This document shows, one piece after another, positions 52,276-63,122 of a DNA stretch of 64,000 nt (positions within the stretch are counted from its first letter, which is position 1; each line of letters opens with the position of its first letter). The DNA comes from Myxococcus stipitatus DSM 14675 (GTDB lineage: Bacteria; Myxococcota; Myxococcia; Myxococcales; Myxococcaceae). The stretch lies in NCBI RefSeq assembly GCF_000331735.1, contig NC_020126.1, positions 8,311,501-8,375,500 of the forward strand, written 5' to 3'. The position numbers and the translations under genes were made by a program. The notes below the pieces were generated by a model. The model saw only the letters and a program-made list of their open reading frames with translations, searched no databases and had not been told where the DNA came from.

Positions 52276-55248
52276 GCTGGGCTCACTCGTCGCCGCTTCC
52301 GTCGTCTATCTCCTGCTGCTCTTCCTCGTCGCGTACGCCGCCGAGCGCGGCCTCATCTCCTCGCGAATCACCCAGCATCCGCTGGTGTATGCCCTCGCGC
52401 TGGGCGTCTACGCGACGTCCTGGTCCTACTTCGGCAGCGTGGGCTACGCGGCGAGGCACGGCTTCCGCTACCTGGGCATCTACCTGGGCGTCACGCTGGC
52501 GTGTCTGCTCGTCCCCGTCTTGTGGCGCCCGCTCTTGCGTCTGACGCGTGAGCTTCAGCTGACGTCACTGGCGGACCTGCTCGCCTTCCGCTACCCGGGA
52601 CAGGCCACGGGCACCGCCGTGACGCTGTTCATGCTGGCCGGCAGCCTCCCCTACCTCGCGCTCCAGGTCCGCGCGGTGGTGGAGTCCGCGAAGGTGCTGA
52701 GCCCCACCGCGTCCCCCACGCTCGTCGGCATCACGTTCAGCGCGGTGCTCATCGTCTTCTCCGTGCTCTTCGGCGCGCGCCACCTCACACCGCGCGAACG
52801 GCACGAAGGACTGATGCTGGCCATCGCCTTCGAGTCCGCCGTGAAGGTGGTCGCCCTGGTGGCCGTGAGCGCGTGGGCCGTGTCGTCTGTCTTTGGTGGC
52901 CTGGAGGGACTGTGGACGTGGCTGGAGACCCACCCGGAGGCCGTGGAGCAACTGCGCCGCCCCGCACGCGAGGCCTCGTGGGCCCCGCTGCTGGTGCTGT
53001 CCTGCGCCGCCGCGTTCCTCACGCCACGCAGCTACCACGTGGCCTTCACCGAAGCCCCCGAACGCGATGCCCTGTCCACCGCGACCTGGGCCTTTCCCCT
53101 GCTCCTCCTCGTGATGAACCTGGCGGTGCCCGTGCTCCTGTGGAGCGGCGAGGCCCTGCACCTGCCCTGGCCCGCGGACTTCCACATGCTCGCGGTGCCC
53201 GCGTCGCGCGGAGCCACGGGCCTGGCGCTGGTCGCCTTCCTCGGCGGCGTGTCCGCGTCCAGCGCGATGGTCATCGTCACCACGCTCGCACTCGCCCCCA
53301 TGTGCCTGACGCACCTGGTGCTGCCCTTGGGCTACGCGCGCGGACAGCCCGACCTGTATGGCTGGCTCCTGTGGGCGCGGCGGCTGCTCATCGCGCTCAT
53401 CATCCTGGCGGGCTTCGGCTTCTACCACCTGCTGGACACGCGCGGCCTGGGGCTCGTGGACCTGGGGCTGGTGTCCTTCGTCGCGGTGGCGCAGTTCGCC
53501 CCCGGCGTGCTGGGCCTGCTCTTCTGGAAGCGCGCCACTCGCGCGGGACTGCTCGCGGGCCTGGGCGCGGGAGGCACCACGTGGCTGGTGACGCTGGTGG
53601 TGCCACTGTGGGCCTCGCCCGGCGTGGTGGCGTGGACCCATCGCATGGCCGTGCAACTGGGCTTCCCCGGAGACGAGCCCTGGGGCTTCGCCACCTTCGC
53701 GTCGCTCACGCTCAACACCCTGGCGTTCGTGGGTGTGTCCCTGGCCACGCGCCAATCCGAGTCCGAGCGCGAAGCAGCACGGGCGTGTACGCGCGAGGCT
53801 CCAGGCCTCGTCTCCGGCGGCGTGGAGGCCCGCTCCGCGAACGAGTTCCGAGAGCGGCTGGCCCCGTTCCTCGGTGAGGAGGCCGCGTCAGCCGAAGTGG
53901 ACCGCGCCCTGGAGTCCCTGCGCATGTCCGCCGATGAGCGGAGACCCTCGGAGCTGCGCCGCCTGCGCGATGGCGTGGAGCGCAACCTGTCCGGACTCCT
54001 GGGCCCGGTGCTCGCGCGGCTCACCGTCGAAGAGGCGCTGCGACTCGGCCCGGGAACTCGCACGGCGCTGGCCGAACAACTGCGCTTCGTGGAGGAGCGG
54101 CTGCGCGACGCGCGCGGCATGCAGGGGCCCGAGCACGCGGTGGAGGCCGTGCGGCGCTACCTGCGGCGCATCCTGGAAGACCTCCCCCTGGGTGTCTGCG
54201 CGGTGGGGCCTGATGGAGAGGTGGTCATCTGGAACGCCGCGCTCGAGCGGCTCTCCGGCGTGGAGGAGCACGCCGCGCGAGGCCATCCCCTGTCCGCCCT
54301 GCCCGCTCCCTGGGGCCCGCTGTTGTCTGGCTTCGCCGCCGGCGCCGCGCCGGACACCGAGGCACGCGTGCACGTCTCCCGCGATGAGCGCACGCTGCGA
54401 CTCCACCGCTCCCGGCTGACTCCGGCGGAGGAAGGCGGAGGTGCCTCCGAGGGAATGGCCCTGCTCGTGGAGGACCTCACGGAGCGCAAGGCCGTGGACG
54501 CGCGCCTCGCGCATCAGGACCGGCTCGCCTCGCTGGGGCGCGTGGCGGCGGGTGTGGCGCATGAGATTGGCAATCCACTGACGGCCATCGCCAGCCTCAC
54601 GCAGAACCTCAAGTACGAGCTGGAGGACCCCGCCGCCGTGACGGAGCGCACCGGCCTCATCCTCCAACAGTGCCGCCGTATCAACGCCATCGTCCGCGCG
54701 CTGGTGGGCTTCAGCCATGCGGGCACGGTGGGCGGTGAAGCCCGCCCGTTCACCCGCGTGGAGGTCGCCCCCTTGCTGACGGAGGCCCTGCAGCTGGCGC
54801 GGCTCGCGCGGGCGGAGACGCGGTCGCGTGGCGTGCACTTCGAACACCGCTGTCCCGAGGGGCTCGCCGTCCAGGGAGACTCGCAGCGCCTGGAGCAGGT
54901 GCTCGTCAACCTGCTGACCAACGCGATGGACGCCTCCCCCGAGGGCGCCCGCGTGGAGCTGGAAGCCGAGGCCGTGGAGGGACAGGTCCTCGTGCGGGTG
55001 CTGGACCGGGGGCACGGCATTCCCTCGGAGCTGGCGCAGCGGGTCTTCGAGCCCTTCTTCACCACGAAGCAGCCGGGCGAAGGAACGGGCCTGGGGCTCG
55101 CCTTGGTCGCGGGCATCGTCCGCGAGCACGGAGGCGCCGTCCAGGTGGACAGCCGACCCGGTGGAGGGACTAGCGTGACCGTGAGCCTGCCCGACGCGCG
55201 CGGAACCGAGGAGTCCGTCGCGCGCCGCCCAGGCCCGGGGGCCGCCGC

Positions 55249-55252
<4 letters not shown>
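52265..55252 (+). CDS. Sensor histidine kinase with sodium/solute symporter (SSS) domain, CbrA/CrbS-like
   Basis: A 995-residue membrane kinase. Residues about 1-490 form an SLC5-type transporter domain with roughly 12-13 helices (starts MTLELGSLVAASVVYLLLLF; contains YATSWSYFGSVGYAARHGF). A charged linker (490-620) leads to a PAS domain (about 630-700, ILEDLPLGVCAVGPDGEVVIWNAALERLSGV) and HisKA with the phospho-His in VAHEIGNPL near 766, then HATPase_c with N-box, DRGHGIP and GTGLGLAL. Unlike Vibrio CrbS, no receiver domain is attached; a separate response regulator gene overlaps the end (ATG inside the last codons). CbrA senses carbon/histidine state and CrbS controls acetate use, and acs-actP lie 2.6 kb downstream, so acetate or carbon sensing is inferred. 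Confidence 0.92.
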
Positions 55253-56610
<1,358 letters not shown>

Positions 56611-56623
56611 CGCACCGCACGAA

Positions 56624-56660
56624 GCGTTACCCCGGTAACGCCCACGTCACCTTCGGTAAC
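56624..56660 (+). promoter_or_regulatory. Two dyads, probable enhancer sites for the NtrC-type regulator
   Basis: GCGTTACC-CC-GGTAACGC (56624-56641, perfect 8-bp arms) and GTCACC-TTC-GGTAAC (56646-56660) lie with centres about 20 bases apart, two helical turns, on the same face of DNA. They begin 14 bases after the regulator stop and about 60-90 bases before the -24/-12-like element. That is where NtrC-family activators bind. Confidence 0.6.
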
Positions 56661-56714
56661 ACCCTGACGCGGCGGGCCAGCCTGCAAGGTCTTGAAACTT
56701 CGTGTGACCCGGTT

Positions 56715-56730
56715 TGGCCGGAGTGTTGCT
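56715..56730 (+). promoter_or_regulatory. Sigma-54-like -24/-12 element
   Basis: TGGCCG-N5-TTGCT matches the consensus TGGCAC-N5-TTGCW, with the invariant GG and GC in correct spacing. Expected transcription start is about 56741, only two bases before the ATG chosen for the porin (56743). The transcript would be nearly leaderless; alternatively the match is by chance. Confidence 0.45.
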
Positions 56731-56742
56731 CTGGGCGGGGGA

Positions 56743-57852
56743 ATGCCCCACACCTCCTCGCGCCTGTCGTTGCCCTGGCTCGTGCTCGCGGTGGCGCTGT
56801 CGCCCATCGGCACCGCGCGCGCCGGGAAGATAACGCTCACCGAGGAGGCCTTCCTCAACGTCAACCTCCTGATGCAGCCGCAGGTGCAGCTCATCAAGGA
56901 CGGCGCGCCGGTGGGGCACGTGGGCACGGACTTCTTCCTGCGGCGCGTGCGGCTGCTCGTCTTCGGCGCGGTGACGAAGCGGCTGTCCTTCTTCATGGAG
57001 ACGGACCAGCCCAACTTCGGCAAGGACGGCAGATACGACGTCGACTTCTACGTGCAGGACGCGTTCGTCTCCTACGAGTTCCTGGACAAGGTCTGGGTGG
57101 ACGCGGGCTTCCTCATCGCCCCGCTGTCACGACACAACCTCCAGGGCGCCATCGCGCTCGACACCGTCGACTTCCACTCCAGCGTCATCCGCTTCACGCC
57201 GGGCGTCGGGAAGGTCTGGCGCGACATGGGCGTGCAGCTCCGAGGCTTCGCGGGCCCCGTGGGCTTCCGCGCCGCCCTCCTCAACGGCGTCCGAGGCAGC
57301 GTCCTGCCCGACGGGCGCGTCATCAACCCCGATGACTGGCCGCGCGGCGTGGCGATGGCGCGGATGAACTTCCTCACCCGCGAGGAGGACCTCTTCTTCC
57401 AGGGCATCTACTTCGCGGAGCACCCGCACCTGTCCGTGGGCGCGGGCGTGGACTATCAGCCCGACGCCATCGCCACCGCGAGCGGCGTGCACGACTCGCT
57501 GGCGCTGTCCGCGGACGTCTTCGCCGACGTGCCGTTCGGCGCCGCCATGGAGCTCGTCTTCCAGGCGGCCGTGTACCACTACCGCCAGGGGCTCGATAAC
57601 CCCCAGAGCGGCACGGGCTTCCTGGCGGAGCTGGGCTATCGCATCGGCGTCGTGGAGCCCGTCGTGTCCGCGACGTACTTCCGCTCGCGCGTCGACGCCC
57701 AGGACGCGCTCGCGCTGCGGCCCGGCGTCAACCTCTGGTTCAAGAAGCACACGTTCAACCTCAAGACAGAGGTCGCCCTGTCGCGCACCGGAGACATCTC
57801 CGAAGCGGAGACCGGCATCGCCGGCACCGCGCAACTGCAGTTCTTCTACTGA
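56743..57852 (+). CDS. Outer-membrane porin (OprO/OprP phosphate-selective porin-like)
   Basis: A 369-residue beta-barrel. ATG 56743 opens a signal peptide (cleavage after ARA near 28). The mature protein begins with KITLTEEAFLNVNLLMQPQVQ and is composed of alternating strands; the pattern FFLRRVRLLVFGAVTKRLSFFMETDQPNFGK is typical of the phosphate-selective porin O/P family (Porin_O_P). The C-terminus ends in an aromatic residue (QFFY), as needed for outer-membrane insertion. It is first in the operon with acs, DUF485 and actP, 21 bases ahead of acs. Acetate or short organic acid uptake across the outer membrane is inferred from context. Confidence 0.85.
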   Translation: MPHTSSRLSLPWLVLAVALSPIGTARAGKITLTEEAFLNVNLLMQPQVQLIKDGAPVGHVGTDFFLRRVRLLVFGAVTKRLSFFMETDQPNFGKDGRYDVDFYVQDAFVSYEFLDKVWVDAGFLIAPLSRHNLQGAIALDTVDFHSSVIRFTPGVGKVWRDMGVQLRGFAGPVGFRAALLNGVRGSVLPDGRVINPDDWPRGVAMARMNFLTREEDLFFQGIYFAEHPHLSVGAGVDYQPDAIATASGVHDSLALSADVFADVPFGAAMELVFQAAVYHYRQGLDNPQSGTGFLAELGYRIGVVEPVVSATYFRSRVDAQDALALRPGVNLWFKKHTFNLKTEVALSRTGDISEAETGIAGTAQLQFFY

Positions 57853-57873
57853 AGTCCACCGAGGTCACCCCCG

Positions 57874-59838
57874 ATGACTGTCGCGAAGGATTCGTTCGTT
57901 GCGCCCAAGGAGCACTTCTCCCGCGCCTCCCATGTCCGGAGCCTGGAGGACTACCAGCGCCTCTATCGCCAGAGCCTGGAGGCCCCCGAGGCCTTCTGGG
58001 GCGTGCAGGCGCAGCGCCTCACCTGGTTCCATCCTCCGGACTCGGTGCGGGAGATGAACGCCGAGCAGGTGGACTTCTCCTGGTTCGGTGGAGGCAAGCT
58101 CAACGTCGCCTACAACTGCGTGGACCGCCACGCCCGCGAGCGCCCTGGAAAGACCGCCATCCTCTGGGCGAAGAACGAGCCGGGCGAGTACCAGGCCATC
58201 ACCTTCCGCGAGCTCCAGCACCACGTCGGCCGCATGGCCAACGTGCTCAAGGCCCACGGGGTCCGCAAGGGGGACCGCGTCTGTGTCTACCTGCCCATGA
58301 TTCCGGAGCTGGCGTACACGATGCTCGCGTGCGCGCGCATCGGCGCGGTGCACTCGGTGGTGTTCGCGGGCTTCTCCGCGGAGTCGCTGCGCGAGCGCAT
58401 CCTCGACTCGGGCGCGAAGGTGCTGGTCACCGCCAACGAGGGGCCCCGAGGCCCCAAGAGCGTGCCCACCAAGGCCATCGCCGACGAGGCCGTGGAGGGA
58501 CTCACGCAGGTGACGTCCGTGCTGGTGGCCCAGCGCACCCCGCGCGAGGTCCCCATGGTGGAGGGCCGCGACTTCTGGCTCAACGCGGAGATGGCGCGCC
58601 ACCGAGGCGTCTGCCCCGCCGAGTGGATGGACGCGGAGGACCCGCTCTTCATCCTCTACACCTCCGGCTCCACCGGGAAGCCCAAGGGCGTGCTGCACAC
58701 CACGGGCGGCTACCTGGTCTACGCGGCGACGACGCACCACTACGTCTTCGACGTGCGCCCGGACGACATCCACTTCTGCACCGCGGACCTGGGCTGGGTG
58801 ACGGGCCACAGCTACCTGCTCTACGGGCCGCTCGCCAACGGCACCACCACCGTCCTCTTCGAGTCCACGCCCTCGTATCCCGACGCGGGCCGGCTCTGGA
58901 AGGTGGTGGACGACGTGAAGGCCACGGTCCTCTACACCGCGCCCACCGCGCTGCGCGCGCTCATCAAGGAGGGCGACGCGTGGGTGAAGAAGTCCTCGCG
59001 CAAGTCGCTGCGCCTGCTCGGCAGCGTGGGAGAGCCCATCAACCCGGAGGTGTGGCGCTGGTACCACGACGTGGTGGGCGAGGGCCGCTGCCCCGTCGTC
59101 GACACGTGGTGGCAGACGGAGACGGGCGGCATCCTCATCTCGCCGCTGCCCGGGGCCACGCCGTGCAAGCCGGGCTCCGCCACCCTGCCCTTCTTCGGCG
59201 TGGAGCCCGTGCTGATGGATGACGAGGGGCGGGTCATCGAGGGCAACGGCGTCAGCGGCAACCTGTGTCTGGCGCGCTCATGGCCGGGCCAGGCCCGCAC
59301 GCTGTACGGCCACCACCAGCGGTTCGTGGAGACGTACTACTCGCGCTTCCCTCACCTGTACTTCACCGGCGACGGCTGCCGCCGCGACGAGGATGGCTAC
59401 TATTGGATTACCGGCCGCGTCGACGACGTCCTCAACGTGTCCGGCCACCGGCTGGGCACCGCGGAGGTGGAGAGCGCGCTCGTCGCTCACGAAGCCGTGG
59501 CCGAGGCCGCCGTGGTGGGCTTCCCCCACGACATCAAGGGCACGGGCGTCTGCGCCTTCGTCACCGTGAAGCCGGACTGGCTGGAGACCTCCACCGAGCA
59601 GATGGTGGGCGCGCTCAAGGAGCAGGTGCGCCACGTCATCGGCCCCATCGCGACCCCGGACCGGGTGGTGGTGGTCAACGGCCTGCCCAAGACGCGCTCC
59701 GGGAAGATCCTGCGCCGCATGCTGCGCAAGATTGCCTCCGGCGAGACGGAGAGCCTGGGCGACACCACCACCCTGGCCGACCCCGCCGTGCTCGACGAGC
59801 TGCTCGAGAAGTCGCTCCCCCTCCGCGCGAAGTCCTGA
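57874..59838 (+). CDS. acs: Acetyl-CoA synthetase (AMP-forming)
   Basis: A 654-residue ANL-superfamily enzyme that activates acetate to acetyl-CoA through acetyl-AMP. The P-loop motif YTSGSTGKPKGVLHTTGG, DTWWQTETGG, and the C-terminal TRSGKILRR with acetylatable Lys at about residue 611 all match Acs. Length is the usual 650. Lies between the porin and the DUF485-ActP pair with spacers of 21 and 20 bases, so it is part of one operon for acetate uptake and use. Confidence 0.96.
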   Translation: MTVAKDSFVAPKEHFSRASHVRSLEDYQRLYRQSLEAPEAFWGVQAQRLTWFHPPDSVREMNAEQVDFSWFGGGKLNVAYNCVDRHARERPGKTAILWAKNEPGEYQAITFRELQHHVGRMANVLKAHGVRKGDRVCVYLPMIPELAYTMLACARIGAVHSVVFAGFSAESLRERILDSGAKVLVTANEGPRGPKSVPTKAIADEAVEGLTQVTSVLVAQRTPREVPMVEGRDFWLNAEMARHRGVCPAEWMDAEDPLFILYTSGSTGKPKGVLHTTGGYLVYAATTHHYVFDVRPDDIHFCTADLGWVTGHSYLLYGPLANGTTTVLFESTPSYPDAGRLWKVVDDVKATVLYTAPTALRALIKEGDAWVKKSSRKSLRLLGSVGEPINPEVWRWYHDVVGEGRCPVVDTWWQTETGGILISPLPGATPCKPGSATLPFFGVEPVLMDDEGRVIEGNGVSGNLCLARSWPGQARTLYGHHQRFVETYYSRFPHLYFTGDGCRRDEDGYYWITGRVDDVLNVSGHRLGTAEVESALVAHEAVAEAAVVGFPHDIKGTGVCAFVTVKPDWLETSTEQMVGALKEQVRHVIGPIATPDRVVVVNGLPKTRSGKILRRMLRKIASGETESLGDTTTLADPAVLDELLEKSLPLRAKS

Positions 59839-59858
59839 CCCTCCTCCCGAGACACGAC

Positions 59859-60137
59859 ATGTCCGAGCCCTCTCGAAACGACGCCCTGGAAGCCCTCGCC
59901 GCCTCACGCTGGCGCGTGGCCGCCGCGCTCACCGTGGCCACGCTGGTGGCCTACTTCGGCTTCATCCTGCTCGTCGCATTCAACAAGCCGCTGATGGGCC
60001 AGCAGCTCGTCCCCGGCCTGTCGGTGGGCATCGTCCTGGGGGCCGTGGTCATCGTCACCGCCTGGGCGCTGACGGGCATCTACATGCTCTGGGCCAACGG
60101 CAAGTACGACCGGGCCCTGAGCCAACTGCGCCGCTGA
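59859..60137 (+). CDS. DUF485 small membrane protein (YjcH-like)
   Basis: A 92-residue protein with two hydrophobic helices and the FNKPLMGQ loop of the DUF485 family. It is encoded just before the acetate permease in many genomes (YjcH-ActP in E. coli), 20 bases after acs and 13 before actP. ATG 59859. Probably an accessory subunit of the symporter. Confidence 0.92.
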   Translation: MSEPSRNDALEALAASRWRVAAALTVATLVAYFGFILLVAFNKPLMGQQLVPGLSVGIVLGAVVIVTAWALTGIYMLWANGKYDRALSQLRR

Positions 60138-60150
60138 AAGGGATGCCCTC

Positions 60151-61779
60151 ATGAACCCCTCCTCCACGACGGGCTCGCAGCTGGGCCAGCCCAACACCAC
60201 GGCCATCTTCTTCTTCCTGCTCTTCGTCGGTGTCACGCTGGCCATCACGTACTGGGCGGCGCGCAAGACGAAGACGACGTCGGAGTTCTTCGCCGCGGGC
60301 GGCGGCGTGAGCGCCCTGCAGAACGGCTTCGCGCTGGCGGGCGACTACATGAGCGCCGCCAGCTTCCTGGGCATCGCGGGCCTGGTGGCGCTGTCCGGCT
60401 TCGACGGGCTCATCTACTCGGTGGGCTGGCTGGTGGGCTGGCCCGTGGTGACGTTCCTCATCGCGGAGCCCTTGCGCAACCTGGGCAAGTACACCTTCGC
60501 GGACGTGGTGGCGTACCGGCTCCAGCAGACGCCGGTGCGCCTGTCCGCGGCGCTGGGCACCCTCACGGTGGTGAGCTTCTACCTGATTGCGCAGATGGTG
60601 GGCGCCGGCAACCTCATCCACCTGCTCTTCGGGCTCTCGTACGAGGTCGCCGTCGTCATCGTCGGAGGGGTGATGATTCTCTACGTGCTGTTCGGCGGGA
60701 TGATTGCCACCACGTGGGTGCAGATCGTGAAGGCGGTGCTGCTGCTCGCGGGCGCCTCCGCGCTGGCGGGCGCGGTGCTCTACCGCTTCGGCTTCAGCCC
60801 GGTGGCGCTCTTCGACGAGGCCTCACGGCAGTACGGCGCGCAGGTGCTGGCACCGGGCACGCTGGTGAGCAACCCGGTGGAGACGGTGTCCCTGGGGCTG
60901 GCGCTGATGTTCGGCACGGCGGGCCTGCCGCACATCCTGATGCGCTTCTACACGGTGCCGGACGCGAAGGCGGCGCGCAGCAGCGTGTTCTACGCCACGG
61001 GCCTCATCGGCTACTTCTACCTCGTCACGTTCATCCTGGGCTTCGGCGCGGCGGTGCTCGTGGGACGTCAGGCCATCACCGGCATGGACAAGGGCGGCAA
61101 CATGGCGGCGCCCATGCTGGCGGAGGTGGTGGGCGGCACGGGCTTCCTGGGCTTCATCTCCGCGGTGGCCTTCGCCACCATCCTCGCGGTGGTGGCCGGC
61201 CTGACGCTGTCCGGCGCGGCGGCGCTGTCCCACGACTTGTGGTCCAGCGTGGTGCGCAAGGGCCAGGCCCCCGAGCACGAGCAGCTCAAGGTGGCGCGGC
61301 TCGCCAGCCTCTTCCTGGGCGTGCTCGCGGTGGTGCTGGGCGTGGTCTTCAAGGGACAGAACGTGGCCTTCATGGTGGGGCTGGCGTTCGCCATCGCCGC
61401 GAGCGCCAACTTCCCCGCGCTGCTCCTGTCCATGGCCTGGCAGCGGTTCACCACGAATGGCGCGGTGGCCAGCATGCTGACGGGCTCCGTCAGCGCGGTG
61501 CTGCTCATCTTCCTGTCGCCCACCGTTCAAATCGACCTGCTGAAGAACACCACCGCGCTGTTCCCCCTGAAGAATCCAGGCATCATCACCATGCCCCTGG
61601 CCTTCTTCGTGGGCATCGCCGTGTCCCTGCTGTTCCCGGAGAAGGAGTCGAGTGAGCGCTTCGCCGAGGTGAAGCACCGCATGCACGTGGGCGCGGGCAA
61701 GCCGGCCGTGGCCCCCGTGGCGCAGGTGCCCTCGGTCAGTCCCGGCGCGGCGCCTCGGCCCACGGCCACCAAGGCGTGA
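60151..61779 (+). CDS. actP: Cation/acetate symporter
   Basis: A 542-residue SSS-family symporter with about 13 helices. Family landmarks include TTSEFFAAGGGVSALQNGFALAGDYMSAASFLGIAGL near residue 45, GWPVVTFLIAEPLRNLGKYTFADVVAYR, and GTAGLPHILMRFYTVPDAKAAR near 255, all matching ActP. It takes up acetate and other short monocarboxylates with sodium or protons. The C-terminus is Pro/Ala-rich. Last gene of the operon, followed by a stem-loop. Confidence 0.95.
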   Translation: MNPSSTTGSQLGQPNTTAIFFFLLFVGVTLAITYWAARKTKTTSEFFAAGGGVSALQNGFALAGDYMSAASFLGIAGLVALSGFDGLIYSVGWLVGWPVVTFLIAEPLRNLGKYTFADVVAYRLQQTPVRLSAALGTLTVVSFYLIAQMVGAGNLIHLLFGLSYEVAVVIVGGVMILYVLFGGMIATTWVQIVKAVLLLAGASALAGAVLYRFGFSPVALFDEASRQYGAQVLAPGTLVSNPVETVSLGLALMFGTAGLPHILMRFYTVPDAKAARSSVFYATGLIGYFYLVTFILGFGAAVLVGRQAITGMDKGGNMAAPMLAEVVGGTGFLGFISAVAFATILAVVAGLTLSGAAALSHDLWSSVVRKGQAPEHEQLKVARLASLFLGVLAVVLGVVFKGQNVAFMVGLAFAIAASANFPALLLSMAWQRFTTNGAVASMLTGSVSAVLLIFLSPTVQIDLLKNTTALFPLKNPGIITMPLAFFVGIAVSLLFPEKESSERFAEVKHRMHVGAGKPAVAPVAQVPSVSPGAAPRPTATKA

Positions 61780-61794
61780 CGCGCCCCCAGGACA

Positions 61795-61827
61795 GTCCTC
61801 CTCCGTCATGCTCCTGGGGAGGAGGAC
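61795..61827. terminator. Terminator stem-loop between actP and the convergent sigma gene
   Basis: A perfect 10-bp inverted repeat GTCCTCCTCC (61795-61804) / GGAGGAGGAC (61818-61827) with a 13-base loop, 16 bases past the actP stop and 48 before the sigma factor stop. Serves both strands. No T tract. Confidence 0.6.
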
Positions 61828-61874
61828 GGGGGTGGGGCCCGGGCCTCCAAGGGGTCTGGGTCCCGCCCCTCTTC

Positions 61875-62456
61875 CTACGTGTCGCCGCCGTCCAGCTTCT
61901 CGCGCAGGCGCATGCGCGCGCGGTGAAGGCGGCTCTTGTGCGCGCGCACGTCGATGCCCGACTTGCTCGCGGCCTCCTCGGCGGACAGCCCCTCCACGTC
62001 CCGGAGCAGCAGCGCCTCGCGGTCCGTCGCGGACATCGACGCCAGCGCGTCCCGAATCTCCGCGCCCAGCTTGCGCGCATGGGCGGCCTCGTCCGGGGGC
62101 CGCTCGCCGGACGGCACCGCGCGCGCGGCCTCTTCATCCAGCGACACGGCGACGCCCCCTCGGGCCTCGCGCCGCCGCTCCCGCGAGCAGTGCGAGCGCG
62201 CCACCTGATAGAGCCACGTCGAAAGCTGGGCCTGCTCGCGGAACGCATGCAGGCCGCGGAAGGCCGTCATCAGCGTCTCCTGGAGCACGTCGCGCGCGAC
62301 CTCCTCGGAGCCACACAGCCGCACCCCGAAGCGGTACACCGGCGACGCGTACCGGGCGAGCAGGGCCTCCAGCGCCTCGCGGTCTCCCTTGCGTGCCGCC
62401 GCGACGAGCGCCGCGTCGCTCCGTCCTCCCCTTGCCGCCCTGCCTGTCGCATCCAC
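61875..62456 (-). CDS. ECF RNA polymerase sigma factor
   Basis: A 193-residue ECF sigma. Region 2: LVAAARKGDREALEALLARYASPVYRFGVRLCGSEEVARDVLQETLMTAFRGLHAFREQAQLSTWLYQVARSHC; region 4: SMSATDREALLLRDVEGLSAEEAASKSGIDVRAHKSRLHRARMRLREKL. GTG 62456 is preferred (GGGAG eleven bases before); a longer frame reaches 62546. No anti-sigma gene is adjacent downstream, since the gene converges on actP. Upstream on the other strand are the YeeE/YedE genes with an operator-like region between. Confidence 0.9.
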   Translation of the reverse strand: MDATGRAARGGRSDAALVAAARKGDREALEALLARYASPVYRFGVRLCGSEEVARDVLQETLMTAFRGLHAFREQAQLSTWLYQVARSHCSRERRREARGGVAVSLDEEAARAVPSGERPPDEAAHARKLGAEIRDALASMSATDREALLLRDVEGLSAEEAASKSGIDVRAHKSRLHRARMRLREKLDGGDT

Positions 62457-62572
62457 GTGCCTGCTCCCTTTCTCCCTGGGTGAAAAGCGCCGGGGCGCTT
62501 CCGCGCGGTCCGTCCGGGGACCTCCTCTTCCCCTCAACATCCGCACGGGCCGCTGAATCCTTTTCCCGCCGA

Positions 62573-62606
62573 GGTGACTCTCACCGCAAATCGGTGACGT
62601 GTCACC
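62573..62606. promoter_or_regulatory. Twin GGTGA/TCACC dyads upstream of the YeeE genes
   Basis: GGTGA-CTC-TCACC (62573-62585) and GGTGAC-GT-GTCACC (62593-62606) begin exactly 20 bases apart, two helical turns. They lie in the 240-base gap between the divergent sigma factor and yeeE-like genes, about 90 bases before the latter start. Probable operator for a dimeric regulator; which one is unknown. Confidence 0.55.
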
Positions 62607-62696
62607 CGGGACTTCCCCCTCGACACTCTTTCCCCTCCTCTTCGTGATGCCCGACCCACTTCACTGCTTCTCCACCTTCGTCAGGTCTCATCACCC

Positions 62697-63122
62697 ATGA
62701 ACGCGTTCCTGCTCCCCCTCCTGGGGGGCGTCCTGCTGGGCGCAGGCGCCTCTCTGTTACTCTTGTTCAACGGTCGCATCGCCGGCATCAGCGGAATCAC
62801 CGCGGGCCTGCTGACCCCCGCCAAGGCGGACACCGCGTGGCGCGCCGCATTCGTCGGCGGCCTCGCCGTGGGTGGCGTCGTGCTGGCGCTCGTCCGGCCG
62901 GAGTCCTTCGGCCCTCCCGTCATCTCCGGCATGGGCGCCACGCTCGCCGCGGGACTGCTCGTGGGCTTCGGCACCCGGCTGGGCAGCGGCTGCACCAGCG
63001 GCCACGGGGTCTGCGGCCTCGCGCGAGGCGCCAGGCGCTCGCTGGTCGCCACGCTCACGTTCATGGCCGCGGGCGCGCTCACCGTCTTCGTCACCCGCCA
63101 TGTGCTGGGAGGTGTCTCGTGA
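62697..63122 (+). CDS. YeeE/YedE family membrane protein, first half-transporter
   Basis: A 141-residue membrane protein with about four helices. It contains the family signature FGTRLGSGCTSGHGVCGLARGARRS, with conserved Cys residues that in YeeE mediate thiosulfate uptake. A two-gene version (two half-proteins) is common in proteobacteria. Its stop overlaps the GTG start of the second half, so both are coupled. Confidence 0.88.
   Translation: MNAFLLPLLGGVLLGAGASLLLLFNGRIAGISGITAGLLTPAKADTAWRAAFVGGLAVGGVVLALVRPESFGPPVISGMGATLAAGLLVGFGTRLGSGCTSGHGVCGLARGARRSLVATLTFMAAGALTVFVTRHVLGGVS

Noticed and set aside
56624..56641. Palindrome after the response regulator considered a terminator
   Set aside because: An 8-bp stem with a two-base loop cannot form a good hairpin and no T run follows. 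The repeat of its half-site 21 bases on fits an operator better.
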